Shown here: positions 55,911 to 64,000 of the stretch, piece by piece
Layout: the number at the start of each line of letters is the position of its first letter
How positions within the stretch are numbered: position 1 is the first letter of the stretch
Source of the DNA: Bacteroidota bacterium
GTDB taxonomy: Bacteria; Bacteroidota; Bacteroidia; B-17B0; Aurantibacillaceae
Assembly (NCBI GenBank): GCA_030684395.1
Contig: JAUXTT010000008.1
Coordinates: 62,001-126,000, forward strand
DNA length: 64,000 bases
Reading direction: 5' to 3'
The notes under the pieces: model-generated
Told to the model about the DNA's origin: nothing
Seen by the model: only the letters and a program-made list of their open reading frames with translations
The model's database searches: none
Program-made: the position numbers and the translations under genes

Positions 55911-57602
55911 ATGAAAAAAATATATTTTATAATCACTTTTGTTTTTTTAGCACCAGTATTATTTTCTCAAGGCTACCAGTACCCAAATGCAATCATAGTT
56001 ACATCACCTGAATTAAACACATCCACTACTGCTATAGTAAGTTGTTCATATTATTTGCCTATTCCGGGTTATTCGGAGGTGTATGCTACCGGTGTGGTTT
56101 GGTCAACTGTAAACTCCCCTTATTCTTTATCATTTGGTATCGGTGAATGGGGTGGAGTGAATAATTATACAAACCCCAGTCAATATATGAAATTTGAAGG
56201 CGGGAAAACAAAAACAGGTCATACACTTGTAATTGGTGATGGCGGCCCGGTTTCAAGGGGTAGCAATAAAATGACCACAACCTTGCAACCCGGAACTACC
56301 TATTATGTAAGGGCATTTGTTTTTGCGAACGTTTGTACAAAAAAGGAAACTACAGTAGGCTGTCAAGCTCCGATAAAGGGTGTTTGGTATAGTAATATTA
56401 TTCAAATAACTACTTCGGCAGGCAATCCTGTTTCCAATAATGTAATTACAAGTGCGAATAAAACTATTTGTGCCGGTTCAGCAATACCTTCTATAACCGC
56501 TTCTAATCCTCAGGGTGCTTCCGGACAGTATACTTACCAATGGCAATCGAACACAGATACAACAAGTTTAAGCAGCTGGCTAACTATTGCAGGAGCCACC
56601 GCAACAAACTATACGCCTACAGCACCAACGCCACTTACCTCCGTAACTCCTGTTTGGTACAGACGTATAGTAATATCAGGAAGCTATGCTGATAGCATGG
56701 ACACTAATCCGGTATTATATACCTATATACCTTCCAACCAACAAATCAATTTAACCGTAGCCCGAACGCCTTATCGGTCGGATTCGCTTGTTTTGAAAGC
56801 AACTATTTATCCTAACAGCCTCACATTGGATTCGGTAATATGGAAAGTAAGCACCAGTGAAACAGGAACTTATACAAACATTACAAAGAACAACAGCAAT
56901 GTTACAGCTATAAGTTTGTTGCTGGATACTACAGGCAATAAATTTTATAAGGTATTTACTGTTGCGGGTTCAGGATGTGCCCAAAGTTCAAGTTCTTTTG
57001 TGTCTCTTACCCCCAAGGATGGTAATGGAAACCGGTACCTCTATACAAAAATTGGATCACAATATTGGATGATAGAGAATTTGAAAACAAATAAATACAA
57101 TGATAATACCGCTATTCCATATGTTGCACCCCGGACGCAGTGGGAGAACTTAACAAGCCCTGCGTATTGCTGGTATCAAAGTGACTCACTTCAATACAAA
57201 TTTTCATACGGCGGTTTATATAATCTATTTATTGATACCACAAAAATTTGTCCTGTAGGATGGAGAATTCCTTCAACGGTAAACTGGAATGGTCTTATCT
57301 CCAGTGCCGGAGGAAATGGGGTTGCCGCCGGGAGTCTGAGTATTTCTGACCAATCATTCTGGGACCCGGATAATATTTATGCCACAAACAGTCTAAATTT
57401 TAATATAATTCCTGCGGGCATCAGAAATCAGGCAGGTGTGTTTTTGAACATTAATATGTACGGTAATTACTGGACAAATACCATCTCAAGCACCACCACA
57501 AATATGTCTTTTAATTATGGTGTTCAGTATAATGAAAATAAAATACAGGGAAGCAATGTGTCAAGAAGTATGGGCTTATCTATAAGATGTATTAAGAAAT
57601 AG
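55911..57602 (+). CDS. Secreted FISUMP-domain protein, cassette gene B1
   Basis: 563 residues. Signal peptide MKKIYFIITFVFLAPVLFSQ, an N-terminal beta domain (FEGGKTKTGHTLVIGDGGP, LQPGTTYYVRAFVFANVC), an Ig-like domain (KTICAGSAIPSI, YTYQWQSNTDT, VWYRRIVISGSYAD), another beta domain, and a FISUMP domain (NRYLYTKIGSQYWMIENLKTNKYND, AYCWYQSDS, KICPVGWRIPS, SIRCIKK). It is the paralogue of 59706-61397, with which it shares long stretches, and is similar in layout to A1 but clearly distinct from it. Function unknown; a surface or secreted protein. Confidence 0.87.
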   Translation: MKKIYFIITFVFLAPVLFSQGYQYPNAIIVTSPELNTSTTAIVSCSYYLPIPGYSEVYATGVVWSTVNSPYSLSFGIGEWGGVNNYTNPSQYMKFEGGKTKTGHTLVIGDGGPVSRGSNKMTTTLQPGTTYYVRAFVFANVCTKKETTVGCQAPIKGVWYSNIIQITTSAGNPVSNNVITSANKTICAGSAIPSITASNPQGASGQYTYQWQSNTDTTSLSSWLTIAGATATNYTPTAPTPLTSVTPVWYRRIVISGSYADSMDTNPVLYTYIPSNQQINLTVARTPYRSDSLVLKATIYPNSLTLDSVIWKVSTSETGTYTNITKNNSNVTAISLLLDTTGNKFYKVFTVAGSGCAQSSSSFVSLTPKDGNGNRYLYTKIGSQYWMIENLKTNKYNDNTAIPYVAPRTQWENLTSPAYCWYQSDSLQYKFSYGGLYNLFIDTTKICPVGWRIPSTVNWNGLISSAGGNGVAAGSLSISDQSFWDPDNIYATNSLNFNIIPAGIRNQAGVFLNINMYGNYWTNTISSTTTNMSFNYGVQYNENKIQGSNVSRSMGLSIRCIKK

Positions 57603-57950
57603 ATTTAGTTGGTGTAATACTGTTGCAATTTCAATTCAAACTACTCTCCACAAAATACATCTTCCAAAACTCGCCTAACAGATCCCTTCTCTGTGAATAT
57701 TCGTAAATTTAAATACACGGTTGCATTCCGATAACTATCGGGAACGAGCGAACGGACGGCTACGAAATTACAACAGGAATAAAACTCTTTCGAAAAAAAT
57801 CCAGAGCGGTAAAAGAAACAGGTGAAAGGTTTAAAAGGGAAAAGTTGACGCTTTATTTGTTTTACTATCAGAGTATGATTAAAGATTTTTTTATATTTGA
57901 TGTATACATTGTAATCAGACAAACAATTAATGAAATTAACTACCACTACC
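57603..57950. other. Intergenic junction of the tandem duplication
   Basis: 348 bases. The first part is the right edge of unit 1. Then follows a 40-base stretch (57693-57735) that recurs at 62249-62290 and looks like a decayed promoter and gene start. It ends with the left edge of unit 2. The only ORF is a minus-strand 116-codon frame that runs into gene A2 and is not credible. Confidence 0.6.
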
Positions 57951-59669
57951 ATGCAGTTCAAGAAATTATTAATATATATTACATTTTTCACTACAATACA
58001 ATGCTATTCTCAGTTTAATAACGGACCGAATGGCTACGTAAGTTCAAATGGTGTTAGTAAAATCAGGAGCACAAGTGTTATTATCAGCGGTTCTTTTAGG
58101 ATGCAGGATGCTATAAATGCAATTCAAAAAGAAATCGGGCAAAGTATTGGAAATAAATTTCAGGTATTTGCCGGAATCAGGGCATTAGCTTATACTAATT
58201 CCCTGGGTGGAAAAAAAATCGGGTACCTGAATCGTGATGTTCAAACTGATACTATCTCTATTGATAGCACTAATATAGGAACTACCGGCAAATTGATTAA
58301 TTTTGATATGACAGTAAGTAACTTATTACCTGACAAAAATTTTTATGCAAGTATAAGAGTCACTGTAATTGTTTTAGGCTCACAAATCTATTCAAAGACT
58401 GTTCCTCCCAATCAAATAAACTTCTTAATTAACAAAACCACAACTGTTAATTTCAAAACTCTCTTAACTGACCCCACCGACATAAATAATAATTATATAA
58501 CAAGCAGCGATCAAACTATATGCCCTGAAGGCTCTCCCTTATTTTATCAAGCCAACACAATAAATGCTTCTATGCCTGCTGGTGGGAATGGTAACTATGC
58601 TACTACCTGGCAAAAAAGCACAGATAATAATGTAACCTGGTACAACTGCGAAAACGGAAACAACTTACTAAGTTATACTCCAACAAAGATTTTTGACAAC
58701 AATACTTCGTACACAATGGTTTCTTACAGAAGAATTATTTCATCTGCTGAACTTGGTGATACCAGCAATAGCATTTCGATAACTTATTTACCCAAAGGTT
58801 ATGTTCCGGTTTTAACTATTGTTCAGGAGAAATTAATTCCGGGAGCCTTAGCTCTTTCCCTGAAGGTAGATAATTTAATAAGTAATTATAAAGTTAGCTG
58901 GAAAGACAGTGTGATAAAAACCAGTTCTTCAACGCTTTCCCCTGAATTCCAAAATGAATTGATTATTCCCTATCAAGGCGGTCCTCCACACATTTATCAA
59001 GCTATCGTAAACTATGACAGTTCCTGCCCAACATTTAAAAGTAAAAATATTTATGTGAGCCCCCCTGACGGTGATGGAAACCCTTATGCAGCCGTAAAAA
59101 TAGAAAAGCAACTATGGAGTATCAATAATTTAAGAGCTACATGTTTTAACGATCATGTGCCAATAAAAGTCGTAAGTAATAATGGAAATTTTGCCGATTA
59201 CTCCTGGTATAACAATGATTCAATAGGCAATTTCATAAGATACGGAGCACTCTATAATGTTACCGTTATTAATAATGGCAAGGGTAAAAATGTTTGCCCT
59301 TCGGGATGGCAACCCGCCGATGTAATGGACTGGTACAAACTGTTTGATGCTATTGGTGGAAGGTCTGTAGCTGCTCCTTTATTAAAGTCATCAGAAGGTT
59401 GGATTGAGCAAGATTATCAAAGCAATGCGTATAATTTTAATGCTTTACCTTCTGGTGAAAAATATGGGTTAAACCAATTTCAAGGCAGCAGTTATTTTTC
59501 AACCTGGTGGGGAATTGTTGCTGACCAAGATGTATTATATCCCCACAATCAATCAAGTTACTTTGAAGTAATCGGTCCGGACGATAGTATTTATTTTGTT
59601 GTTCCTGATGCACAAAATTCTATTTCAAAATCTCAACGCTCCATAAGATGTATAAAGTATGAGGAGTAA
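57951..59669 (+). CDS. Secreted FISUMP-domain protein, cassette gene A2
   Basis: The start is the second ATG (57951, MQFKKLLIYITFF), which best matches the signal peptide of A1; the first ATG is 57930. 572 residues. The signal peptide ends at CYSQ. The N-terminal domain (FRMQDAINAIQKEIGQ, VFAGIRALAYTNS) is unrelated by eye to that of A1. The following Ig-like domain (TICPEGSPLFYQ, GGNGNYATTWQKS) and FISUMP domain (NPYAAVKIEKQLWSINNLRA, VCPSGWQPADVMDWYK, YQSNAYNFNALPSG, SIRCIKYEE) are clearly homologous. Gene B2 starts 36 bases downstream. Confidence 0.86.
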   Translation: MQFKKLLIYITFFTTIQCYSQFNNGPNGYVSSNGVSKIRSTSVIISGSFRMQDAINAIQKEIGQSIGNKFQVFAGIRALAYTNSLGGKKIGYLNRDVQTDTISIDSTNIGTTGKLINFDMTVSNLLPDKNFYASIRVTVIVLGSQIYSKTVPPNQINFLINKTTTVNFKTLLTDPTDINNNYITSSDQTICPEGSPLFYQANTINASMPAGGNGNYATTWQKSTDNNVTWYNCENGNNLLSYTPTKIFDNNTSYTMVSYRRIISSAELGDTSNSISITYLPKGYVPVLTIVQEKLIPGALALSLKVDNLISNYKVSWKDSVIKTSSSTLSPEFQNELIIPYQGGPPHIYQAIVNYDSSCPTFKSKNIYVSPPDGDGNPYAAVKIEKQLWSINNLRATCFNDHVPIKVVSNNGNFADYSWYNNDSIGNFIRYGALYNVTVINNGKGKNVCPSGWQPADVMDWYKLFDAIGGRSVAAPLLKSSEGWIEQDYQSNAYNFNALPSGEKYGLNQFQGSSYFSTWWGIVADQDVLYPHNQSSYFEVIGPDDSIYFVVPDAQNSISKSQRSIRCIKYEE

Positions 59670-59705
59670 ATACAGATTATCGTTTAACCATTATCAATTT
59701 ACTAT

Positions 59706-61397
59706 ATGAAAAAAATATTTATTTGCTTTATACTCTTTTTAATTGGAGTTTCATTTACGGCCAAAGCTCAACAAAATCCACAAACCCCGCAATATCCGTC
59801 GGCCTACATTACTGCACCTCAGAAGGGATCTTTATACAAGGACAAGGCAACCATTAAATGTTCTTATAATTTACCGATTCATGTCTACTCTGAACTTTAC
59901 GCCTTGGGAGTGGTATGGTCTACAAATCCCAATGATCTGAATTTTGTGATTACTAAAAATTCAACAAATCATTATGGCACTCCAACTCCGTATATGAAAT
60001 ATGGTGGTGGAAAAAAACCAAACGGGAGAACTTTTATAATTGGAGATGGTAGTCCAGCAGTCGTTGACAATTCCAAATCAACAATAACAAAAGCTTTAAT
60101 CCCTAACACTACCTATTATGCTCGTGCTTTTGTATTCGCTAAAGTTTGTACTACATATATTCCTGTCTATGGCGGGAATATAGTAAAAGACGTTTGGTAT
60201 AGCAATACTATAAGTTTTACGACACCTGATTTTGATCCTATCACAAATAATCAAATTACTTCTTTCGGACAAAATATTTGTAGTGGGGGAACTGTGCCAA
60301 CTATAAATTCCACAATCCCAAAAGGAGGCGATAACACTTACACTTATCAATGGCAGTCAAACACAGACCTTGGTAATAATATCGGCTGGACAAATATCGG
60401 TAGTGCAAACGGTCAGAATTACACCCCGGTTTTCCCCACTCCATTAACTCAACTTACCCGGGTTTGGTATAGGAGAATTGTTACTTCTGCCAACTTAACT
60501 GATTCTATGAACACTAATCCCTGTTTATATGTTTATACTCCCCCGTTACAGGATTTTAATATGACAATCAGCCGGATGCCATACAGGTCTGATAGTCTCG
60601 CAATGAAAGCACTTATCTTTCCTGAAATAAGTCCAATAACCATGCAATGGAAAAAATGCACAACAGAAGACGGAGCTTATATTACTATGCAAAAAAACAC
60701 CATGAGTAGTTTTGTAACAGACAGTTCAGATAGGGTTTATTATAAAGTTTTTTTTAATGTAGGAAATGGTTGCCCCAATGATTCAAGTACTTTTGTGAGA
60801 CTTAGCCCATCCGATGGTAATAAGAATAGGTATCTTTACACAAAAGTCAACAATCAATATTGGATGATAGAAAATTTAAGAGCAACCAATTATACAGATA
60901 ATTCTGCATTAACAAATATTAAAATAAATGCAAGTTGGGCAGGGTTAACGAGCCCTGCTTATTGTTGGTATCAGAATGATTCCGCAAAGAATGCATATTT
61001 GTATGGTGGGATGTATAATTTTTATATTGACACAACGAAAATTTGTCCGACAGGATGGAAAGTTGCATCTACAACAGAATGGGGAACCCTCATAGATTAT
61101 GCAGGCGGGAAAAACGTGGCAGGTGGTAACCTGGCAATTACTGATCAGCTTTTGTGGAATCCAAAAAATACGATGGCGAGAAATCAATTTAATTTCAATT
61201 GGATTCCGGCAGGATATAGAAGTGCTACAGGAGTTTATAGTGGCCTAAATAGTGTTGGTAGATACTGGACAAAAACTGTTTCTACAACTGACCCAACATT
61301 TTTCTATAATTACGGTTTAGACAATAATGATGATCCGGTAAAGGGAGCAAACGTTTCACAGAAAATGGGACTTTCTATCAGATGTGTTAAGAAGTAG
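59706..61397 (+). CDS. Secreted FISUMP-domain protein, cassette gene B2
   Basis: 563 residues, the same length as B1, and collinear with it from the N-terminus (LYALGVVWSTNP, YGGGKKPNGRTFIIGDGSP, NTTYYARAFVFAKVC) through the Ig-like part (NICSGGTVPTI, YTYQWQSNTDL, VWYRRIVTSANLTD) to the FISUMP domain (NRYLYTKVNNQYWMIENLRATNY, AYCWYQNDS, KICPTGWKVAS, SIRCVKK). Signal peptide MKKIFICFILFLIGVSFTAKAQ. Surface or secreted; ligand unknown. Confidence 0.87.
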   Translation: MKKIFICFILFLIGVSFTAKAQQNPQTPQYPSAYITAPQKGSLYKDKATIKCSYNLPIHVYSELYALGVVWSTNPNDLNFVITKNSTNHYGTPTPYMKYGGGKKPNGRTFIIGDGSPAVVDNSKSTITKALIPNTTYYARAFVFAKVCTTYIPVYGGNIVKDVWYSNTISFTTPDFDPITNNQITSFGQNICSGGTVPTINSTIPKGGDNTYTYQWQSNTDLGNNIGWTNIGSANGQNYTPVFPTPLTQLTRVWYRRIVTSANLTDSMNTNPCLYVYTPPLQDFNMTISRMPYRSDSLAMKALIFPEISPITMQWKKCTTEDGAYITMQKNTMSSFVTDSSDRVYYKVFFNVGNGCPNDSSTFVRLSPSDGNKNRYLYTKVNNQYWMIENLRATNYTDNSALTNIKINASWAGLTSPAYCWYQNDSAKNAYLYGGMYNFYIDTTKICPTGWKVASTTEWGTLIDYAGGKNVAGGNLAITDQLLWNPKNTMARNQFNFNWIPAGYRSATGVYSGLNSVGRYWTKTVSTTDPTFFYNYGLDNNDDPVKGANVSQKMGLSIRCVKK

Positions 61398-61575
61398 AAA
61401 ACTTATTTCATTAACTCAAACTACTCTCCACAAAATACATCTTCCAAAACTCATATAAACATATCCTCCCTCCGAAAGATTGCTCTTCGAAACATACTTC
61501 CTGTTGTGGTTACGTAAAAATTACCACATAACATTATTTTGACTAATTTAGTTTTGAATATATAATTCGCACGAA

Positions 61576-62148
61576 ATGCAAAAAGTTTTACTTAACGATA
61601 CCGACATAAACATATTGGTAAAAAAAAGTCGTGGCTGGTTTTGGTTTGGACTCATTGTGCTTTCCGTTCCGGTGATCGGATTTTCTATTGGCTTTGTAGA
61701 CGCGCTTATGTATGATAGTGAAAGGCTTATCTACCCCATACTCATGCTTTCTGCTTTGTTGGCTTCACTTATCCTATTCCTTGTTTTATTGATAAAAGCA
61801 AACCCTGGAGCTATAAGAAAAAAATACAGTGACGGCAGCTTTAAGATCATTCAGGAATTAAGTATTAAAGAAACACGAAGCTCCAAACATGGAAGAATGG
61901 ATCCTACACAAGACAGCTCAATAGGCAACTCAGCTTACTCCTTGTATTATATGACACTAAGCAATGACAAAGAATATAGCATTGAATACAATGAATACAT
62001 AGACATTCAACAGGGCAGAATTAAATCTGCCAAACTGGAAACAGCAGAAAAAAACGGGAAGCTTATTTCGGTACGGGTAATCAAATCATCATCAGACGAT
62101 GGCTCGCATATACCCGATGCGTTTTATCGTTCTTCGGGAGGTCCTTAG
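61576..62148 (+). CDS. Hypothetical membrane protein
   Basis: 190 residues, no signal peptide, two close hydrophobic spans (~22-45 and ~55-75), then a soluble domain of ~110 residues with a long polar tail (ETRSSKHGRMDPTQDSS, DGSHIPDAFYRSSGGP). This resembles inner-membrane anchored proteins of unknown role. It lies 120-odd bases after the FISUMP cassette. Confidence 0.65.
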   Translation: MQKVLLNDTDINILVKKSRGWFWFGLIVLSVPVIGFSIGFVDALMYDSERLIYPILMLSALLASLILFLVLLIKANPGAIRKKYSDGSFKIIQELSIKETRSSKHGRMDPTQDSSIGNSAYSLYYMTLSNDKEYSIEYNEYIDIQQGRIKSAKLETAEKNGKLISVRVIKSSSDDGSHIPDAFYRSSGGP

Positions 62149-62722
62149 GTAACCTGCTGTGGTGGGGAATATCCTGCGGAGCGACCTGGAAGCAGCCGGA
62201 AAAAACCGGTTTCAGTTCTAATTGGGTTTAAATTAATTCATCATCCGATAAATATTCGTAATCTTAAATGCACACATTGCATCCGCGCAAACGGGTTCCT
62301 GTTTTAAAGGATCTACTCATTTCCTCTAAGTATATCCTAATTTCTCAGCAATTACCGGATGTTTATCAAGCCAATCTTCAGCTCCTGAAGATCATTAAAA
62401 TCATTTGATCCTTTTCCCACCGCAGGATTTTTTGACTCGTATGTTATGGTAACCGTTATTTTAGCTATTAGCTCTTCCTCTGACATCTTTCCCTCCATTT
62501 TACTGTAAAAATAAGGCAATAATAAGCTGTTAAAAGCTATAAATTGTAGCAATAAGGGTAATAAATATTAGTAAATTTAAGGGTGTGGGTTGCATCCAGT
62601 AAGCTTCTGGTTATTTAGCGGGCTATAGGAGTTAAATTGGTATATTTGAAGGTAGTTGATTATAGCAATAAAAACTGCGCTATTGGCGAAGCTAGGTAAT
62701 TAGAAGAAAACCAATTTATCAG
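62149..62722. other. 574-base region with no firm gene
   Basis: Contains a short relative of the 51226 repeat (62174-62187), the second copy (62249-62290) of a promoter-start-like motif found at 57693-57735, and two competing small ORFs: a plus-strand frame 62268-62408 (46 codons, MHTLHPRKRV...) and a minus-strand frame 62352-62498. Neither is convincing. The last ~150 bases before the next gene are featureless. Confidence 0.5.
62352..62498 (-). CDS. Possible small protein
   Basis: 48 residues starting MEGKMSEEELIAKITVTITYESK, with a hydrophilic, partly helical composition. It overlaps a plus-strand ORF of similar size. A TTATTTTTA -7-like box lies upstream on the minus strand. There is no family support; treat it as uncertain. 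Confidence 0.3.
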   Translation of the reverse strand: MEGKMSEEELIAKITVTITYESKNPAVGKGSNDFNDLQELKIGLINIR

Positions 62723-63589
62723 ATGAATATATTTAATTCTCCAAGACTAAGAGAAAGAAAACAGGGCGTTGAATTAATGGCCGAGTTATTTAAGGACAAA
62801 GCAAAGTGTTATATAATACACTATTCTTGTGAATCATTCATTACAAATCATGGCAGGACACCAAGAATAACCTCAATTTGCATAAGGAATCTCAGAACGG
62901 CTCAGACGAAATCTTTTTCCATTCATTTGCAAGCCCAAGTCGCTGGACTTGATTTTAATAATTTAACAATAGAGCAATATGATACTCTTGAGAAAGAAAT
63001 GCTCAATGATTTTTCCTCATTTACAAGACAATCCCCTTCACATAAATGGATTCATTGGAATATGCGAGATTCAAACTATGGTTTCGAGGCAATAAATAAT
63101 CGAATAAAAATTCTTCAAGGACAAATATTTGATATTTCTGATGACTTCAAATACGATTTACCAATAATTCTTGGGCAAATTTACACTTTTGGTTACGAAA
63201 AAAACAAACCCAAAGGTAGACTTCTAAATTTAGCCGAAAGAAATAATATTACTACTCAAACTGCATTAACTGGTGGCGAAGAGGCTACTGCCTTTGACAA
63301 TAAAGAGTATTTAAAACTTCACGTCTCAACGCTAAGAAAAGTTGACATTATTGCCAGCATAATCCATCGAATTGAAAATGAAGAACTGAAAGTTAACACA
63401 CCAAGAAAGCATATATATGGTTTAACTATGCCTGGGATTTTTATTTTAGTAAAGGAAACTCCTTGGTTGTTGTTTCTTATTGGAATACTTGGCTATTTTA
63501 TAGGCTCTGCACTAGAACCTGTAGTGCAACATGTGGTTGGAACTGATGATCTACAAACAATACAAGATACTCTGAAAAATAGTCGCTAA
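62723..63589 (+). CDS. Conserved-looking protein with C-terminal membrane anchor, function unknown
   Basis: 288 residues, no signal peptide. The first ~230 residues are soluble with sharp motifs: YIIHYSCESFI near residue 31, TPRITSICIRNL, HKWIHWNMRDSNYGFEAINNR around 107-125, GGEEATAFDNKEYLKLHVSTLRKVD around 184-208. A hydrophobic span (ETPWLLFLIGILGYFIGSAL) lies near the C-terminus, followed by a short polar tail. The CESF...HWNMRD...LHxSTLRKVD signature occurs, as I recall, in scattered uncharacterised bacterial proteins, often in accessory regions. A nuclease-like fold is only a guess. The neighbouring TPR gene starts 61 bases downstream. Confidence 0.7.
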   Translation: MNIFNSPRLRERKQGVELMAELFKDKAKCYIIHYSCESFITNHGRTPRITSICIRNLRTAQTKSFSIHLQAQVAGLDFNNLTIEQYDTLEKEMLNDFSSFTRQSPSHKWIHWNMRDSNYGFEAINNRIKILQGQIFDISDDFKYDLPIILGQIYTFGYEKNKPKGRLLNLAERNNITTQTALTGGEEATAFDNKEYLKLHVSTLRKVDIIASIIHRIENEELKVNTPRKHIYGLTMPGIFILVKETPWLLFLIGILGYFIGSALEPVVQHVVGTDDLQTIQDTLKNSR

Positions 63590-63650
63590 GATGTAGCAAG
63601 TATAACCTTGCTAAACAAAATTGAACATAAGACCAAATTAGAAAAAGCTA

Positions 63651-64000
63651 ATGACCAAGACAAAGGACCAGATTACTGATAAATACACCGAAGAAATAGA
63701 TAAAGCTTGGGTAGAGTTTCAAAACAATAATTACGATAAGGCAGAAGCTATTTGCAACGCACTAGTTATTGAATTTCCTGAAACGCTAGGGTCTTTTTAC
63801 TTATTGGGACATATTTATTCAGAACAAGGACAGCTAGAAAAAGCTTTGGAACAATTTTCTATCGCTTTGGAAAAAGATAAAGAAAAGAAAGCCGGTGGAC
63901 ACATAAATTATTGGATTGGACGATTGTATAACAAGTATTCTATATTCGAGCAGACGAATATTCTATACAATACTGATAAAGCAAAACAATGTTATCACAA
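63651..64000 (+). CDS. TPR-containing protein, 3' truncated by the window edge
   Basis: ATG 63651 opens a frame with no stop before the window end (116 codons visible). The residues include two TPR-like units: AWVEFQNNNYDKAEAICNAL...FPETLGSFYLLGHIYSEQGQLEKALEQFSIALEKD. No signal peptide is present. It follows the 288-residue unknown gene by 61 bases and may be transcribed with it. The function and the rest of the sequence are outside the window. Confidence 0.75.
   Translation, partial: MTKTKDQITDKYTEEIDKAWVEFQNNNYDKAEAICNALVIEFPETLGSFYLLGHIYSEQGQLEKALEQFSIALEKDKEKKAGGHINYWIGRLYNKYSIFEQTNILYNTDKAKQCYH

Larger units (their letters stand above)
53941..57672 (+). repeat. Tandem duplication, unit 1 (about 3.7 kb)
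   Basis: Both edges recur in unit 2. The left edge (AAATTACAACAGGAATAAAA... GAGCGGTAAAA...GAAAGGTTTAAAA) is at 53941-54033 and again at 57765-57848. The right edge, CAAACTACTCTCCACAAAAT and the bases after it up to CCAAAACTC, is at 57636-57672 and 61416-61452. Each unit holds two FISUMP genes in the same order. Confidence 0.8.
57765..61452 (+). repeat. Tandem duplication, unit 2 (about 3.7 kb)
   Basis: Second copy of the two-gene FISUMP cassette with diverged coding sequences but recognisable flanks on both sides. The copy-to-copy offset is 3824 bases at the left edge and 3780 at the right edge. The N-terminal domain of gene A2 differs from A1, while the Ig-like and FISUMP parts are conserved. 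Confidence 0.8.

Noticed and set aside
57641-57991. Minus-strand ORF of 116 codons
   Set aside because: It overlaps the duplicated flanks and the 5' end of gene A2 and has no protein pattern; it is a shadow frame.

Overview
The window is an AT-rich chromosomal segment of a Bacteroidota bacterium, probably a Flavobacteriia/Sphingobacteriia/Chitinophagia-type lineage; I cannot resolve the genus. The lineage call rests on several signs: type IX secretion (T9SS) C-terminal sorting domains, a TonB-dependent receptor with a carboxypeptidase-like N-terminal domain, a SprB-repeat giant adhesin, a periplasmic-propeller hybrid sensor kinase, DUF2723 and FISUMP-domain proteins, and promoters of the Bacteroidota form TTTG-N19-TAnnTTTG. 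No plasmid, prophage or CRISPR signature was seen.

Layout. 1-5.4 kb: tail of a T9SS cargo protein, a hypothetical gene that looks split by a frameshift, a lone receiver-domain protein, a small exported protein and a TonB-dependent receptor. 5.4-11.2 kb: an orphan ABC ATPase without an ATG, a metallo-beta-lactamase-fold hydrolase, a PafA-type alkaline phosphatase and a TPR/SpoIIE phosphatase. 11.2-16.9 kb: divergent surface-sugar genes (CapD/FlaA1-type dehydratase; GT2 fused to a degenerate sugar-phosphate transferase), a PhoB/OmpR-type response regulator with TTAAC direct repeats upstream, and a PAS-LuxR regulator. 17-27.4 kb: an exported glycosidase-like T9SS protein, guaB, a DUF3108 protein, a small gene, hutI, a GEVED T9SS protein and a DUF1801-HhH-DUF1801 fusion. 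27.6-35.3 kb: one 2575-residue adhesin with about 21 SprB-like repeats. 35.5-44.8 kb: a zinc-ribbon membrane protein, a CE4 deacetylase next to a DUF2723 membrane glycosyltransferase, tRNA-Gln, fabG, a VWA-like membrane protein, a tiny lipoprotein-like ORF and rocD. 45-52.7 kb: a 1488-residue hybrid histidine kinase, era, initiator tRNA and an MFS transporter. 52.8-61.5 kb: a DUF2911 protein and four secreted FISUMP proteins arranged as a tandem duplication of a two-gene cassette. 61.5-64 kb: hypothetical genes, among them an unrecognised 288-residue C-terminally anchored protein and the start of a TPR protein.

How the parts fit. Most of the window is envelope biology: secreted or surface proteins, some carrying T9SS sorting signals; sugar and polymer enzymes that build or trim surface glycans; and three sensor/regulator genes. 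The housekeeping genes (guaB, fabG, era, rocD, hutI, two tRNAs) are single transcription units scattered between them. The most unusual items are the tandemly duplicated FISUMP cassette, the adhesin with one SprB repeat split by an inserted domain, the fusion ending in a shrunken glycosylphosphotransferase, the apparent non-ATG ABC ATPase, and the uncharacterised gene near the right edge. No complete new multi-gene system can be proven from this sequence alone.
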